DNA of 64,000 bases from Actinomycetospora soli (GCF_021026295.1 NZ_JAJNDA010000021.1:25104-89103); one strand, 5' to 3'. Shown: positions 1 to 8,567, counted from the stretch's first letter. Translations and numbers: made by a program. The notes: a model not told the origin generated them from the letters alone.

Positions 1-1021
1 CCGCATCGCGCCGGAGACCCGCGAGCTCTTCCCCGTGACGATGGAGCTGCAGCGCACTCGACTGCTGCGCGCGCTCATCCACGTGGTGCAGATGGTGGAC
101 CGGCCCGACGAGCTGAGCGTCTTCCTGCGCCAGCTCGGCCGCGACCACCGCAAATTCGGCGTCATCGGCGAGCACTACGACCGGGTCGGTGAGGCCCTGC
201 TCGGTGCGCTCGGCGAGATCGCGGGTCCGCTCTGGACCGCCGAGGTCAAGGACGCCTGGGTCGGTGCCTACGGCGTCGTCTCGCAGGCGATGCGGGACGC
301 GGCGGACGCCGAGCGCGGACCCGCCGTCTGGATGGCACGGGTGATGGAGCACCGGCGGGTCGCCCCCGACCTCGCGATCGTGCGGGTGCAGACCAGCCAG
401 CCGGTGCCCTACCTGGCCGGGCAGTACGTCACGGTCGAGACCCCGCAGCGGCCCCGGATGTGGCGCTCGCTCACGCCGGCGAACGCGCCCGGCCCCGACT
501 GCGTGATGGAGTTCCACGTCCACACCGTCCCCGGCGGCTGGGTGAGCCGGGCGATCGTGTCCCACGCCCGCGTCGGCGACGTGTGGCGCATCGGCCCGCC
601 CATGGGCCAGATGACGCTTGACCCGCGCTCGCGGGCCGACCTGCTCATGGTCGCCGGCGGCACCGGACTCGCCCCGTGCCGCGCACTCATCGAGCAGCTC
701 ATGCTCGACGGCTCTGACCGCAAGGTCGCCCTGTTCGTCGGCGGCCGCACGTGGAGCTCGCTCTACGACATCGACACGCTACGGCGGATGGCGCAGGACA
801 ACCCCTGGCTGACCGTCGTGCCCGTCGTCGAGGAGGACGGCCGCCGCTACGGCGCGGAGACCGGCACCCTCGGCGAGGTCGTCGCGCGCTACGGCGCGTG
901 GGCCGACCGGCAGGTGGTCGTGGCCGGTTCGCCGCCCATGGTCCGCTCCACGGTGTCCGCGATGCTCGACGCCGGGACACCGTTCATGCAGATCCACTAC
1001 GACCCGTACCACACGGACTAG
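1..1021 (+). CDS. Flavohemoprotein-like globin/FAD-NAD(P)H oxidoreductase, 5' truncated by the window edge
   Basis: The reading frame is open from base 2, upstream of the first in-frame GTG at 35, and already encodes globin sequence (RIAPETRELFPV), so the true start lies before the window. The N-terminal part is the end of a globin with the proximal-histidine segment LGRDHRKFGV. It is followed by a ferredoxin-reductase-type FAD domain (RMWRSLTPAN corresponds to the RxYS-type flavin motif) and an NAD(P)-binding domain (GGTGLAPCRALIEQ, VVAGSPPMV). Flavohemoproteins oxidise NO to nitrate or act as NAD(P)H-oxidising haem sensors; which applies here cannot be told from the sequence. The gene converges on the OsmC gene across a shared terminator. 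The globin-reductase architecture is clear; the physiological role is inferred. Confidence 0.85.
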   Translation, partial: RIAPETRELFPVTMELQRTRLLRALIHVVQMVDRPDELSVFLRQLGRDHRKFGVIGEHYDRVGEALLGALGEIAGPLWTAEVKDAWVGAYGVVSQAMRDAADAERGPAVWMARVMEHRRVAPDLAIVRVQTSQPVPYLAGQYVTVETPQRPRMWRSLTPANAPGPDCVMEFHVHTVPGGWVSRAIVSHARVGDVWRIGPPMGQMTLDPRSRADLLMVAGGTGLAPCRALIEQLMLDGSDRKVALFVGGRTWSSLYDIDTLRRMAQDNPWLTVVPVVEEDGRRYGAETGTLGEVVARYGAWADRQVVVAGSPPMVRSTVSAMLDAGTPFMQIHYDPYHTD

Positions 1022-1036
1022 GGGTCCCCGGAACGC

Positions 1037-1084
1037 ACGAACGGGCCGTCCGCCACGAGAGATCGTGGCGGGCGGCCCGTTCGT
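1037..1084. terminator. Bidirectional terminator hairpin
   Basis: Two 22-bp arms (starting ACGAACGGGCCG and ending CGGCCCGTTCGT) with one mismatch flank a GAGA loop, between two convergent genes. The same arm sequence is reused in the terminators near 31453 and 58849. No long T tract follows, which is usual in high-GC actinobacteria. Confidence 0.8.
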
Positions 1085-1099
1085 CGTTCCGCGGGTGGG

Positions 1100-1624
1100 T
1101 CAGGCCTGTGCGGCCTCGCGCTTGTCCAGCGTCAGCGACACCTCGGGCGAGCGCACGAGGGTCTGGTAGACGACGCAGTACCGCTCGGTCAGCTTGTGCA
1201 GCGTGGCGAGCGTGTCGTCGTCGGCGTCGGTGTCGAGGTCGAACGACAGCCGGATGTCCTTGAAGCCCACCGGGGCCTCCTTGGACACGCCGAGCGTGCC
1301 GCGGAAGTCGAGGTCGCCCTCGGCGTGGATCGTGCCGCCGCGGACCTCGACGCCCATCGAGGTGGCGACCGCGCGCAGCGTCACCCCGGAGCAGGCCACG
1401 AGGGCCTCGAGGAGCATGTCCCCGGAGCAGAGGAGCTCCCCGGTGCCGCCGGTGGCGGGGTGCAGGCCGGCCTCCACCATGGCCTGGGCGGTCTGCACCC
1501 GACACGCGATGCCGGAGCCGTCGAGGTCACCGTCGGCCTTGAGCACGACGGTGGCCGACTCCGGGTCGTCACGGTACTGCTGCTTGAGAGGGCCCTGGGT
1601 CTCGGCGAGCGCTGCCTTGTCCAT
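1100..1624 (-). CDS. OsmC/Ohr family peroxiredoxin-like protein
   Basis: A 174-residue protein of OsmC size. It carries the two conserved cysteines of the family, in ALVACSGVTL (about residue 79) and ERYCVVYQT (about residue 147), which form the thiol peroxidase site for organic hydroperoxides. It is more like the general OsmC branch than a classical Ohr. Its start overlaps the 3' end of the upstream MFS gene by 56 bp, so the two are probably co-transcribed and translationally coupled. A role in detoxifying peroxides or electrophiles alongside the exporter is inference. Confidence 0.82.
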   Translation of the reverse strand: MDKAALAETQGPLKQQYRDDPESATVVLKADGDLDGSGIACRVQTAQAMVEAGLHPATGGTGELLCSGDMLLEALVACSGVTLRAVATSMGVEVRGGTIHAEGDLDFRGTLGVSKEAPVGFKDIRLSFDLDTDADDDTLATLHKLTERYCVVYQTLVRSPEVSLTLDKREAAQA

Positions 1625-3017
1625 CCTTCAAGGATGCCTGCTCGGGGCCCGCGCCGCGACAGGCGAACACCGCGATCGCCCCGAGCAGCGAGAACACGCC
1701 CGCGACCACCACGGCGTCGTCGAACCCGCCGAGCAGCCCCGTGGGTCCGGGCGCGAGGCCCGGCCGGGTGGCGATCACCGCGACGACCGTCGTGCCGATC
1801 GCCGACCCCACGTAGCGCGCGGTGTTGTTCGCGCCGCTGCCCATCGCCGCCCGGCCCGCCGGGACGCTGGCGACGGCCTCCCGCCCGAACGCGGCGTTCA
1901 GCACCCCGCTCGCGATCCCGGCGACGAACAGCCCCGGCACGAACCGCCACACCGACGACTCCGGCGTCGCCCCCAGCAGCAGCGCCTGCCCGCCGGCGAC
2001 CACCAGCAGCGCCACCGCCATCTGTAGGCGCCCGCTGATCGAGGCGGGCAGCCGCCGCGCGAGCAGGGACGTGACGACGCTCGTCACCGACCAGGCCAGC
2101 AGCACGGCGGCCGCCGCCAGGGCGGAGGCCCGCAGGCCGCGCTCGGCCACGGAGAGCAGCACCGACGTCGTCGCGATGATGCCCATGCCGGTCGCGAGGG
2201 CGGCCAGCATCATCGCGAGGAAGCGCGGCGACCGGAACAACGTCGGGTCGATCATCGGCGCGGCCCGACGACGCTCGACCAGCAGCCACGCCACGAGGAC
2301 GAGCAGGCCGCCCACGACGAGCGCGACGGGCGCGGGCCGGAGCGCGCCGGTACGCGCCTCCACGAGGCCCGTGAGCAGCAGCGCGATCCCGACGGCGAGC
2401 AGGGCCACCCCGGGCAGGTCGACGGGCCGCGGGTGCTCGGCCTTCGACTCCTCGACCGCGAGCCGCGCCCACACCGCGAGTCCGACCGCCAGGATCGCCT
2501 CGATCCAGTACTCCGCCGTCCAGCCGGCGAGCCGCTCGCTGCCGGTCGCGAGGAGCGGGCCGATCGCGATGCCGCCGCCGAGCGAGGCACCCCAGATGCC
2601 GCTGGCGCGCGGCGCGTCGGGGGTCCCGGCGGGGAAGGCGTGCCCGATCAGGCCGAGGCTGGACGCGACGAGCGCGGCGGCGCCGATCCCGGCGACGATG
2701 CGGCCCGCGACCAGGACCGCGGTGCTCGGCGCGACCGCGCACAGCACCGACCCGACCGCGAGGACGAGCGCCCCCAGGACCAGCGCCCGTCGTCGTCCGA
2801 GGTCGTCGGCGACGGCCCCGGCCGGCAGCAGCGCCACCCCCAGCCCGATGCTCATCGAGCTGAGGATCCAGGCCTGGCCCTCGGGGCCCGCGCCGAGCGC
2901 GGCCGCGGTGGCGGGCATGGTCGCCAGCGTGGAGGTGAAGACGACGAGCGCCAGGAACGTCGCGGCGGAGGCGACGGCCAGCGTGGTTCGGGACCGCACG
3001 GTCCGGGACGCTAGCAC
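1569..3017 (-). CDS. MFS transporter, DHA2 (EmrB/QacA-like) drug exporter
   Basis: A 482-residue, very hydrophobic protein with about 14 predicted membrane segments, the DHA2 pattern. Motif A appears as ADDLGRRRAL after helix 2, and GSGANNTARYVGS in the second half is typical of DHA2 exporters. It would export drugs or metabolites using the proton gradient. It is divergent from an HxlR-type regulator with only about 30 bp between the starts, the usual layout of a locally regulated exporter, and it overlaps the downstream OsmC gene. The substrate is unknown. Confidence 0.85.
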   Translation of the reverse strand: MLASRTVRSRTTLAVASAATFLALVVFTSTLATMPATAAALGAGPEGQAWILSSMSIGLGVALLPAGAVADDLGRRRALVLGALVLAVGSVLCAVAPSTAVLVAGRIVAGIGAAALVASSLGLIGHAFPAGTPDAPRASGIWGASLGGGIAIGPLLATGSERLAGWTAEYWIEAILAVGLAVWARLAVEESKAEHPRPVDLPGVALLAVGIALLLTGLVEARTGALRPAPVALVVGGLLVLVAWLLVERRRAAPMIDPTLFRSPRFLAMMLAALATGMGIIATTSVLLSVAERGLRASALAAAAVLLAWSVTSVVTSLLARRLPASISGRLQMAVALLVVAGGQALLLGATPESSVWRFVPGLFVAGIASGVLNAAFGREAVASVPAGRAAMGSGANNTARYVGSAIGTTVVAVIATRPGLAPGPTGLLGGFDDAVVVAGVFSLLGAIAVFACRGAGPEQASLKDGQGSARRDPGPSQAAVP

Positions 3018-3049
3018 GGAGGTTCGGTCATTGAACTAGGATCGTGGTC

Positions 3050-3547
3050 ATGCCGCTCGGCCAGGGATATCCCGCGCAGGACTGTGCGATCGCGCGCGCC
3101 CTCGAGGTCGTGGGCGACCGCTGGACCCTGCTCGTCCTCCGGGACTGCTTCTTCGGCGTCCACCGCTTCGCCGACCTCGTCGCCCGACTCGACGTGCCGC
3201 GGGCCGTGCTGTCCGACCGCCTCGACCGGCTCGTCGCCGCCGGGCTCCTCGTTCCCGACGGCAGGTCCTACCGCGTCTCCGAGGCCGCGTGGCCGCTCTG
3301 GCCGGCGCTGCGGTCCCTCGCGGCGTTCGGGGAGGCGGCGCAGACCGAGGCGGGCGGCTCGGTGCGCCGGTTCGCGCACGTCGCGTGCGGCACCGACACC
3401 ACCGCGGACGGCCACTGCCCGACGTGCGGCACCGTGCCGCCCCCGCCGGACCTCGTCGTGCGCGCCGTCGGCGGGCCGGGACGGCGCGAGGACCCGGTGA
3501 GCGTCGCCCTCCGCTCCCCGCACCGGTTGCTGACACCGCTGCCCTGA
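3050..3547 (+). CDS. HxlR family winged-helix transcriptional regulator
   Basis: A protein of about 165 residues with the HxlR signature in its first 100: CAIARALEVVGDRWTLLVLRD followed by HRFADLVARL and LSDRLDRLVAAGLL, forming a winged helix. The C-terminal part has four cysteines in a CGTDTTADGHCPTCG cluster that could bind zinc or sense thiol stress. ATG 3050 is preferred over the overlapping GTG 3044, although neither has a strong ribosome site. It is divergent from the MFS-osmC unit and probably represses it. HxlR proteins typically respond to electrophiles such as aldehydes or quinones. Confidence 0.85.
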   Translation: MPLGQGYPAQDCAIARALEVVGDRWTLLVLRDCFFGVHRFADLVARLDVPRAVLSDRLDRLVAAGLLVPDGRSYRVSEAAWPLWPALRSLAAFGEAAQTEAGGSVRRFAHVACGTDTTADGHCPTCGTVPPPPDLVVRAVGGPGRREDPVSVALRSPHRLLTPLP

Positions 3548-3572
3548 GGCCCCTCCCTGCGTGGGCCCCCTG

Positions 3573-3629
3573 GTGGCAGGAAAGTGTCGTTGCTGTCACC
3601 TCGTGACAGCAACGACGCTTTCCTGCCAC
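3573..3629. repeat. Interspersed inverted repeat, full copy A
   Basis: Two 27-bp arms separated by 3 bp. The left arm starts GTGGCAGGAAAG and ends GTTGCTGTCAC; the right arm is its reverse complement with one mismatch (T/C). It sits between convergent genes. Related full or half copies lie near 31406, 47885, 54634, 55915 and 63968. Confidence 0.92.
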
Positions 3630-3642
3630 GTCCGGGCGCGGC

Positions 3643-4116
3643 TCACCACCCCGTCCCGGCCACCTGCCGGACCGGGGCGTTGCAGCGGTTGAACAGGTTC
3701 ACCACGGCGATCCAGAGCAGCAGCGCCGCGCGGGCCGGTTCGTCGAACACCCGCACCACCTCCGCCCAGAGCGCGTCCGGCACGGCGTCCCCGGTGTCGG
3801 CGAGGCGCGTCACGTGCTCGGCGAGCTCCAGCGCCACCCGCTCCTCGTCGCTGAACCACGGCGCCTCCCGCCAGACCCCGACGGTCGCGAGCCGCTCGTC
3901 GGTCTCCCCCTTCGCGCGGGCCTCGACGGTGCCCCCGTGCACGCACGACGCGCAGCCGTTGACGAGGCTGACCCGCAGGTGGACGAGCGCGAGCAGCGGC
4001 TCGGGCAGGCCGCCCGCGCGGGTGGCCGCGATCAGGCCGCCGATCGCCTCGCCCACCCCGGGCAGCACGGCGGCGGGGTTGGGCATGCGGGCCTCGAGCA
4101 CGGTGCTGGTGGTCAT
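3643..4116 (-). CDS. Carboxymuconolactone decarboxylase (AhpD-like) family protein
   Basis: A 157-residue protein with the CMD/AhpD core motif NGCASCVHGG (CxxC followed by H), the redox-active or proton-relay site of the family. Length matches single-domain CMD proteins. It is divergent from an ECF41-type sigma factor gene; genes of the COE type (carboxymuconolactone decarboxylases, oxidoreductases, epimerases) are the known companions and promoter targets of ECF41 sigma factors. A plausible ECF41 promoter precedes it. Its substrate is unknown; a redox or peroxide-defence role is possible. Confidence 0.85.
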   Translation of the reverse strand: MTTSTVLEARMPNPAAVLPGVGEAIGGLIAATRAGGLPEPLLALVHLRVSLVNGCASCVHGGTVEARAKGETDERLATVGVWREAPWFSDEERVALELAEHVTRLADTGDAVPDALWAEVVRVFDEPARAALLLWIAVVNLFNRCNAPVRQVAGTGW

Positions 4117-4176
4117 GACGACTCCTCGGATTGGGACCGCCGGTCACGTCCGCGCGCGCCGGTCGGTCATGTCATC

Positions 4177-4203
4177 GACACCCGCGACGTGAAGGATGTG
4201 ACA
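4177..4203 (-). promoter_or_regulatory. Candidate ECF41-type promoter of the CMD gene
   Basis: Read on the minus strand, TGTCACA (4203-4197) is followed after 16 bp by TGTC (4180-4177). The published ECF41 consensus is TGTCACA-N16-CGTC, so the -35 is exact and the -10 matches three of four positions. It would drive the CMD gene starting at 4116. The -35 lies only four bases upstream of the sigma factor start codon. Confidence 0.55.
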
Positions 4204-4206
4204 GCG

Positions 4207-5094
4207 ATGGACCCCACCGAGCTGGCCGAGCGGTTCGCCGCCCACCGTCCGCACCTGCTCGCCGTCGCCGGCCGGCTGGTCGGCCCCGACGCGGCCGAGG
4301 ACGCCGTCCAGGAGGCGTGGCTGCGCCTGGCCCGCCAGGACGACGCCGACGCGATCGACAACCTGGCGGGCTGGCTCACCACGGTCGTCGCGCGGATCGC
4401 GCTCAACCAGCTCCGGGCACGGCGCCCCACCGACGACGACGCGGTGGAGCTCGCCGACGCCGACCCCGGCGCCGAGTCCCTGGCCGTCTCGGCCGACGCC
4501 GTCGGGCCGGCCCTGACCCTCGTGCTGGACCGTCTCGGCCCGGGCGAACGGCTCGCGTTCGTCCTGCACGACGTCTTCGGGCTGCCCTTCGAGGAGATCG
4601 CCCCGATCGTCGACCGGTCCGTCGCCGCGACGCGCCAGCTCGCCAGCCGCGGCCGGCGTCGGGTCCGGGGGCCGGCCGGCGACGATGCGGCCGAGCACGC
4701 CGACGAGGGGCCCTCCCGTGCTCCGGCGGAGGTGGTGTCGGCCTTCCTGAGCGCGGCCCGCGACGGCGACTTCGGCGCGCTGCTCCAGCTGCTCGACCCG
4801 GAGGTCGTCCTGCGCGCCGACCCGGTGGCGGTGCGGATGGCGACGATCAACGCCGGTCGCGGCGCCCCGGACCTCGCCCCCGAGGTGCCGGGCGCCGACG
4901 CGGTCGCCCGGGTGTTCGCGGGCCGGGCGCAGGCCGCCGTGCCGGTCCTGATCGACGGCGTCCCCGGCCTCGCCTACGCCACGGCGAAGCGCGTCGTGTC
5001 GATGTTCCGGTTCACCGTCGTCGACGGGCGCGTCACCGCGGTGGAGGTGGTCGCCGACCAGGACGTGATCGCGGCGACCGAGGTGGTGTTCTAG
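4207..5094 (+). CDS. ECF41-family RNA polymerase sigma factor (SigJ-like) with SnoaL-like C-terminal domain
   Basis: ATG 4207 gives 295 residues. The first ~90 contain sigma region 2 (DAAEDAVQEAWLRLAR, GWLTTVVARIALNQLRAR) and ~110-160 region 4 (PGERLAFVLHDVFGLPFEEIA, SVAATRQLASRGRRRV). The remaining ~125 residues form the NTF2/SnoaL-like extension that defines ECF41 factors and modulates their activity in place of a separate anti-sigma factor. The divergent CMD gene fits the ECF41-COE gene pairing. The stop codon shares a CTAG with the stop of the convergent response regulator. An internal start is chosen because the frame upstream of 4207 has no sigma-like sequence. Confidence 0.9.
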   Translation: MDPTELAERFAAHRPHLLAVAGRLVGPDAAEDAVQEAWLRLARQDDADAIDNLAGWLTTVVARIALNQLRARRPTDDDAVELADADPGAESLAVSADAVGPALTLVLDRLGPGERLAFVLHDVFGLPFEEIAPIVDRSVAATRQLASRGRRRVRGPAGDDAAEHADEGPSRAPAEVVSAFLSAARDGDFGALLQLLDPEVVLRADPVAVRMATINAGRGAPDLAPEVPGADAVARVFAGRAQAAVPVLIDGVPGLAYATAKRVVSMFRFTVVDGRVTAVEVVADQDVIAATEVVF

Positions 5095-5768
5095 ATCAGG
5101 CCCATCTTCGAGGCGGCGTAGACGGCCTCGGCGCGGCGCGAGACGTCGAGCTTGCGCATGAGGTTGCCGACGTGGAACTTCACCGTCGTCTCGGAGATGA
5201 ACAGCTCGCGGCCGATCGTGCGGTTGCTCATGCCGCGGGCGAGCAGGCGCAGCACGTCCAGCTCGCGGCCGGTCAGCGTCTCGCCGTGCGGCTGCTGCCC
5301 GTTGAGCGAGCGGACCACGGCCGCCGCGGAGCGCGAGTCGAACGCGGACTCGCCGCGCGAGACCGCGCGGATGGCGGCGATCAGCTCGGTGGTGTCGACG
5401 TCCTTGACCACGTAGCCGCGGGCGCCGGCGTGCACGGCCTCGACGACGAGGCGGTCGTCGAGGAACGTCGTCAGGACCAGCACCCCGACGCCGGGGTGGG
5501 CCTGGGTGAGCTGGCGGCACAGCTGCAGGCCCTCGGAGTCGGAGCTGGTGGAGAGCTTGAGGTCCAGCAGCACGATCGAGGGCCGCTCGTGGGCGACCAC
5601 CGCGAGGGCCTCGGCGGCCGAGGACGCCTCGCCGACGATCGCCAGCTGCGGCTCGCGCTCCAGCACCGAGCGCAGGCCCTGCCGGACGATCGCGTGGTCG
5701 TCCACCAGCACGATGCGGACCTCGCCCCGGCGGACCGCCGCGCGGGCGGGGATGCGGATGTCGGTCAT
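5091..5768 (-). CDS. NarL/FixJ-type response regulator
   Basis: 225 residues. The receiver domain (about 17-135) has the acidic pair VDDH and the phospho-acceptor Asp 69 in IVLLDLKLS, with the conserved Thr in LVLTTF and Lys in YVVKD. A LuxR-type HTH occupies about 160-215 (LTGRELDVLRLLARGMSNRT). Its start overlaps the kinase stop by ATGA (5765-5768), so the pair is translationally coupled. Together with the kinase and the upstream ErcA-like dehydrogenase it probably forms an alcohol- or redox-responsive regulatory unit; the target genes are not visible. Confidence 0.92.
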   Translation of the reverse strand: MTDIRIPARAAVRRGEVRIVLVDDHAIVRQGLRSVLEREPQLAIVGEASSAAEALAVVAHERPSIVLLDLKLSTSSDSEGLQLCRQLTQAHPGVGVLVLTTFLDDRLVVEAVHAGARGYVVKDVDTTELIAAIRAVSRGESAFDSRSAAAVVRSLNGQQPHGETLTGRELDVLRLLARGMSNRTIGRELFISETTVKFHVGNLMRKLDVSRRAEAVYAASKMGLI

Positions 5769-7249
5769 GTCGTGCTCCCAGCGTCGATCGGACTGCCCCC
5801 ATCCTCACCCGTGGCGGCACCCGCCGTCCCCGTCGTTCCTGACGGTTCTGTCGGTTCCGTGGGCTCGGTGGCCTCGCTCGGGCTCGGACGGGCCTCGATG
5901 GGCAACGGGATGCTGACCTGCACGCGGATCCCGCCCTGGCGGGCGCGCTGCACCTGCAGGAGGCCGCCGAACTCGCGGGCGCGCTCGGCCATGTTCGCGA
6001 GCCCGCGGTGCGACCCGTCGATGTCGTTGGCCGCGGAGACGCGCAGCGAGCGGCGGACGCGCTCGGGGTCCCCGGTCCCGTCGTCGGCCACGGAGAGCAC
6101 GAGACGGTCCTTGCGGAACGAGAGCCGGACGACGGCGACCGTCGCCTGCGCGTGCACGGCGGCGTTGAACAGCGCCTCGCCCGCGACCCGGAACAGCGAG
6201 CGCTCCGCGGCCGAGGGCAGCGACACCGGTCGACCCTCGATCCGGACCTCCACCCGCAGGTCGGAGGGCATGTGCACCGTCGAGAGCTCCTCGAGCATCG
6301 CCGGGAGGCTGCGGTGCCCGTGCTCGCCGGAGTGGTTCAGGGCGTAGATCGCCGAGCGGAGCTGCTCCACGGCGCGGCGCGTGAGCTGCTTCGCCGTCTC
6401 CAGCCGCTCGCGCTGCCCCTCGTCGCGGATCTCCGAGCGGACGACCTCGATCTGCATGCCCGCCGAGAGCGCGTACTGGGTGACCGAGTCGTGCAGCTCG
6501 CGCGCGATGCGGTGCCGCTCGGAGTCGAGCACCTCGCGCTGGCGCGCGACGGTCAGCGCGTCGCGCGTGCGCTGGAGCTGCTCGTTGCGGGCGGCGAGGT
6601 CCTCGGCGTGCCGGCTCGCGTCGTCGTAGAGCCGCAGCGTCCGCTGGTGCAGCGCCGAGTTCTGCAGCGCGGCCGCGGTCTGGCTGGCGAGGACGCGCAG
6701 CACGGACGCGTCGGTGGCGTCGATGCGCCGGTCGACGCCGGTCCAGGCGACGATCTCGCCGACCACCGTGCCGTCGAGGCGGACCGGGACGTGCAGGTGG
6801 TGCGGGTCGTGCGGGTGGGCCTCGGTCGCGGCGCCGTCGGTGGCGCCGACGTCGAGGTCGGACTCGTCGTGGTCGCCGCGGCGGACCGCGTGCAGGTGCC
6901 GCAGGACGAACGGCGGCAGGTCCCCGGGCCCGTCGACGGACACCTCGGCGAGGTCGGGCCCGAGCACGAGGTGGCGGGGCGACGCCTCCGGCAGCGCACC
7001 GTCGGCGAGGGCGAAGACGACCCAGTGGGCGGTCAGGTGCTCCGACGCGGCCTCGGCGACCGAGCGGACGAGCGTCCCCGGCCCCTCGGTGGTGCGCACG
7101 AGCGCGCGGCTGATGCGGTCCAGGGCGTGGATGACCCGCCGCAGGCGCTCGGCCGACGCGAGGTACTCGACGTAGAAGGACGGCTTGCCCGACCGGATGC
7201 CGGTGAGCAGATCGAGGTCCGGCCCCTCGGTGATGCGGTGCTCGGTCAC
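5765..7249 (-). CDS. GAF-domain sensor histidine kinase (NarX/DesK-type)
   Basis: 494 residues without a membrane segment, so a cytoplasmic sensor. A GAF domain covers about 45-200 and a coiled-coil about 205-245. The HisKA_3 dimerisation box follows (SERHRIARELHDSVTQ, phospho-acceptor His 253), then a HATPase domain with N-box EALFNAAVHA (about 359-368) and VADDGTG (388-394). The tail is a low-complexity stretch of EPTEPTEPS type. It ends in an ATGA overlap with its regulator and begins 4 bp after the ErcA-like gene. The GAF domain suggests it senses a small molecule or redox state. It resembles the actinobacterial alcohol/diol-responsive kinases of the MnoS type, but only in architecture. 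Confidence 0.9.
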   Translation of the reverse strand: MTEHRITEGPDLDLLTGIRSGKPSFYVEYLASAERLRRVIHALDRISRALVRTTEGPGTLVRSVAEAASEHLTAHWVVFALADGALPEASPRHLVLGPDLAEVSVDGPGDLPPFVLRHLHAVRRGDHDESDLDVGATDGAATEAHPHDPHHLHVPVRLDGTVVGEIVAWTGVDRRIDATDASVLRVLASQTAAALQNSALHQRTLRLYDDASRHAEDLAARNEQLQRTRDALTVARQREVLDSERHRIARELHDSVTQYALSAGMQIEVVRSEIRDEGQRERLETAKQLTRRAVEQLRSAIYALNHSGEHGHRSLPAMLEELSTVHMPSDLRVEVRIEGRPVSLPSAAERSLFRVAGEALFNAAVHAQATVAVVRLSFRKDRLVLSVADDGTGDPERVRRSLRVSAANDIDGSHRGLANMAERAREFGGLLQVQRARQGGIRVQVSIPLPIEARPSPSEATEPTEPTEPSGTTGTAGAATGEDGGSPIDAGSTT

Positions 7250-7253
7250 TGCG

Positions 7254-8567
7254 CTAGAGGGCCTGCCGGAACAGCGCCTCGATGTCGTCGCGGGTCGCCT
7301 CGCGCGGGTTGGTCGACAGGCAGGCGTCGGCCATCGTCATGGTCGCGAGCTTCTCGACGTCGGCCTCGGTCACCCCGATCTCGGAGAGGCCCTTCGGCAC
7401 GCCGAGCTCGTCGGCGAGGCGGCGCACCTCCGCGGCCGCCCACTCCGAGGCGTCCTCGGCCAGCGCCTGCGACCAGCGGCCGTCGGCGGCACCGCGGAAC
7501 CCGAGCGCCTGGGCGATCGGCACGAAGCGCGCCGGGTCGGGCTCCGCGTTGAACCGCACCACGTGCGGCAGCAGGATCCCGTTGATCACGCCGTGCGGCA
7601 GGTCGAGAAGCCCGCCGACCTGGTGGCTCATCGCGTGCGCCGCACCGAGGATCGCGTTGGTGAAGGCGAGGCCGGCCTCGAGGGCGGCCTGGGCCATGAA
7701 GACCCGCGACTCCTGCTCGAGCGGGTGGTCCATGGTGCGCTCGAGGTGCCCGCCGACCAGCGAGATCGCCTGCAGCGCGTGGTGGTCGGTCAGCGGGTTG
7801 TGCGCCCGCGAGACGTAGGCCTCGATGCCGTGGGTGAGCGCGTCCAGCCCGGTCGCGGCGTTCAGCCAGTCCGGCATCGTCGTGAGGAGCTGGGGGTCGA
7901 CCACCGAGACGTCGGGCACGAGCGCACGGCCGAGGATCGTGATCTTGGTGTTCCGCACGGTGTCGGTGACGATGCAGAACTGGCTGACGTCGGCGCCCGT
8001 ACCCGAGGTGGCCGGCACCATCACCATCGGCGGGATCGGGTTGACCATCCGGTCGACGCCCTCGAAGTCGGTGATCGCGCCGCCGTTGCCGGCGAGCAGC
8101 GCGATGCCCTTCGCCGCGTCGATCACCGAGCCGCCGCCGACCGCGACGAGCACGTCGCAGCGCTCGGCGCGGTAGTACTCGTGGCCGGCCGCGATCTCGT
8201 GGTCCTTGGGGTTCGGGGTCACCCCGCTCCACACCGCGGGGCGCATCCCGGCGCCGTGCAGGTGGTGGGTCAGCTGCTGCGGCCAGCCCGCGGCGAGCAG
8301 GCCGTCGTCGGTGACCAGCAGGGGTCGGCGGGCACCCAGCCGGGCGGCCGCGTGCGCGGCCTCGGAGAGCGAGCCCGACCCGAACACGATCTCCGGGACG
8401 TGGAACTTGGCGAGCCGCGGCGTCTCCGGCTCGGACTGCAGGTGCCCCGTCCCGGCCGCCGCGCTGCGCGGGGGCGGCGCGACGCGGCCCGGGGACCCCG
8501 CCCCCTCCGGTCGTCGGCTGACCACCAGGGACTGACCCGCGCGGGTCACGGAGTCGACGAGGACCAC
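7254..8567 (-). CDS. Iron-containing alcohol dehydrogenase, ErcA-like
   Basis: The start is placed at GTG 8567 because a strong GGGGAGGGGG precedes it; GTG 8612 would add 15 residues. The ~437-residue protein has a 55-residue disordered head, then a group III iron ADH domain. It shows the NAD-binding loop VGGGSVIDAAKG, the FEGVD segment, and the metal-ligand blocks GLDALTHGIEAYVS, LGAAHAMSHQVGG and DLPHGVINGILLPH. FEGVD, SGTGADVSQF and TPNPKDHE resemble ErcA of pseudomonads, an ADH homologue with a regulatory role in ethanol-oxidation signalling. Its place directly upstream of a cytoplasmic kinase and regulator supports a signalling or short-chain alcohol role rather than bulk catabolism. Confidence 0.85.
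   Translation of the reverse strand: MVLVDSVTRAGQSLVVSRRPEGAGSPGRVAPPPRSAAAGTGHLQSEPETPRLAKFHVPEIVFGSGSLSEAAHAAARLGARRPLLVTDDGLLAAGWPQQLTHHLHGAGMRPAVWSGVTPNPKDHEIAAGHEYYRAERCDVLVAVGGGSVIDAAKGIALLAGNGGAITDFEGVDRMVNPIPPMVMVPATSGTGADVSQFCIVTDTVRNTKITILGRALVPDVSVVDPQLLTTMPDWLNAATGLDALTHGIEAYVSRAHNPLTDHHALQAISLVGGHLERTMDHPLEQESRVFMAQAALEAGLAFTNAILGAAHAMSHQVGGLLDLPHGVINGILLPHVVRFNAEPDPARFVPIAQALGFRGAADGRWSQALAEDASEWAAAEVRRLADELGVPKGLSEIGVTEADVEKLATMTMADACLSTNPREATRDDIEALFRQAL

Noticed and set aside
4131..6347. A 738-codon frame crossing the sigma factor and two-component genes
   Set aside because: Arg/Pro/Gly-rich translation without any motif, overlapping three well-supported genes on both strands.
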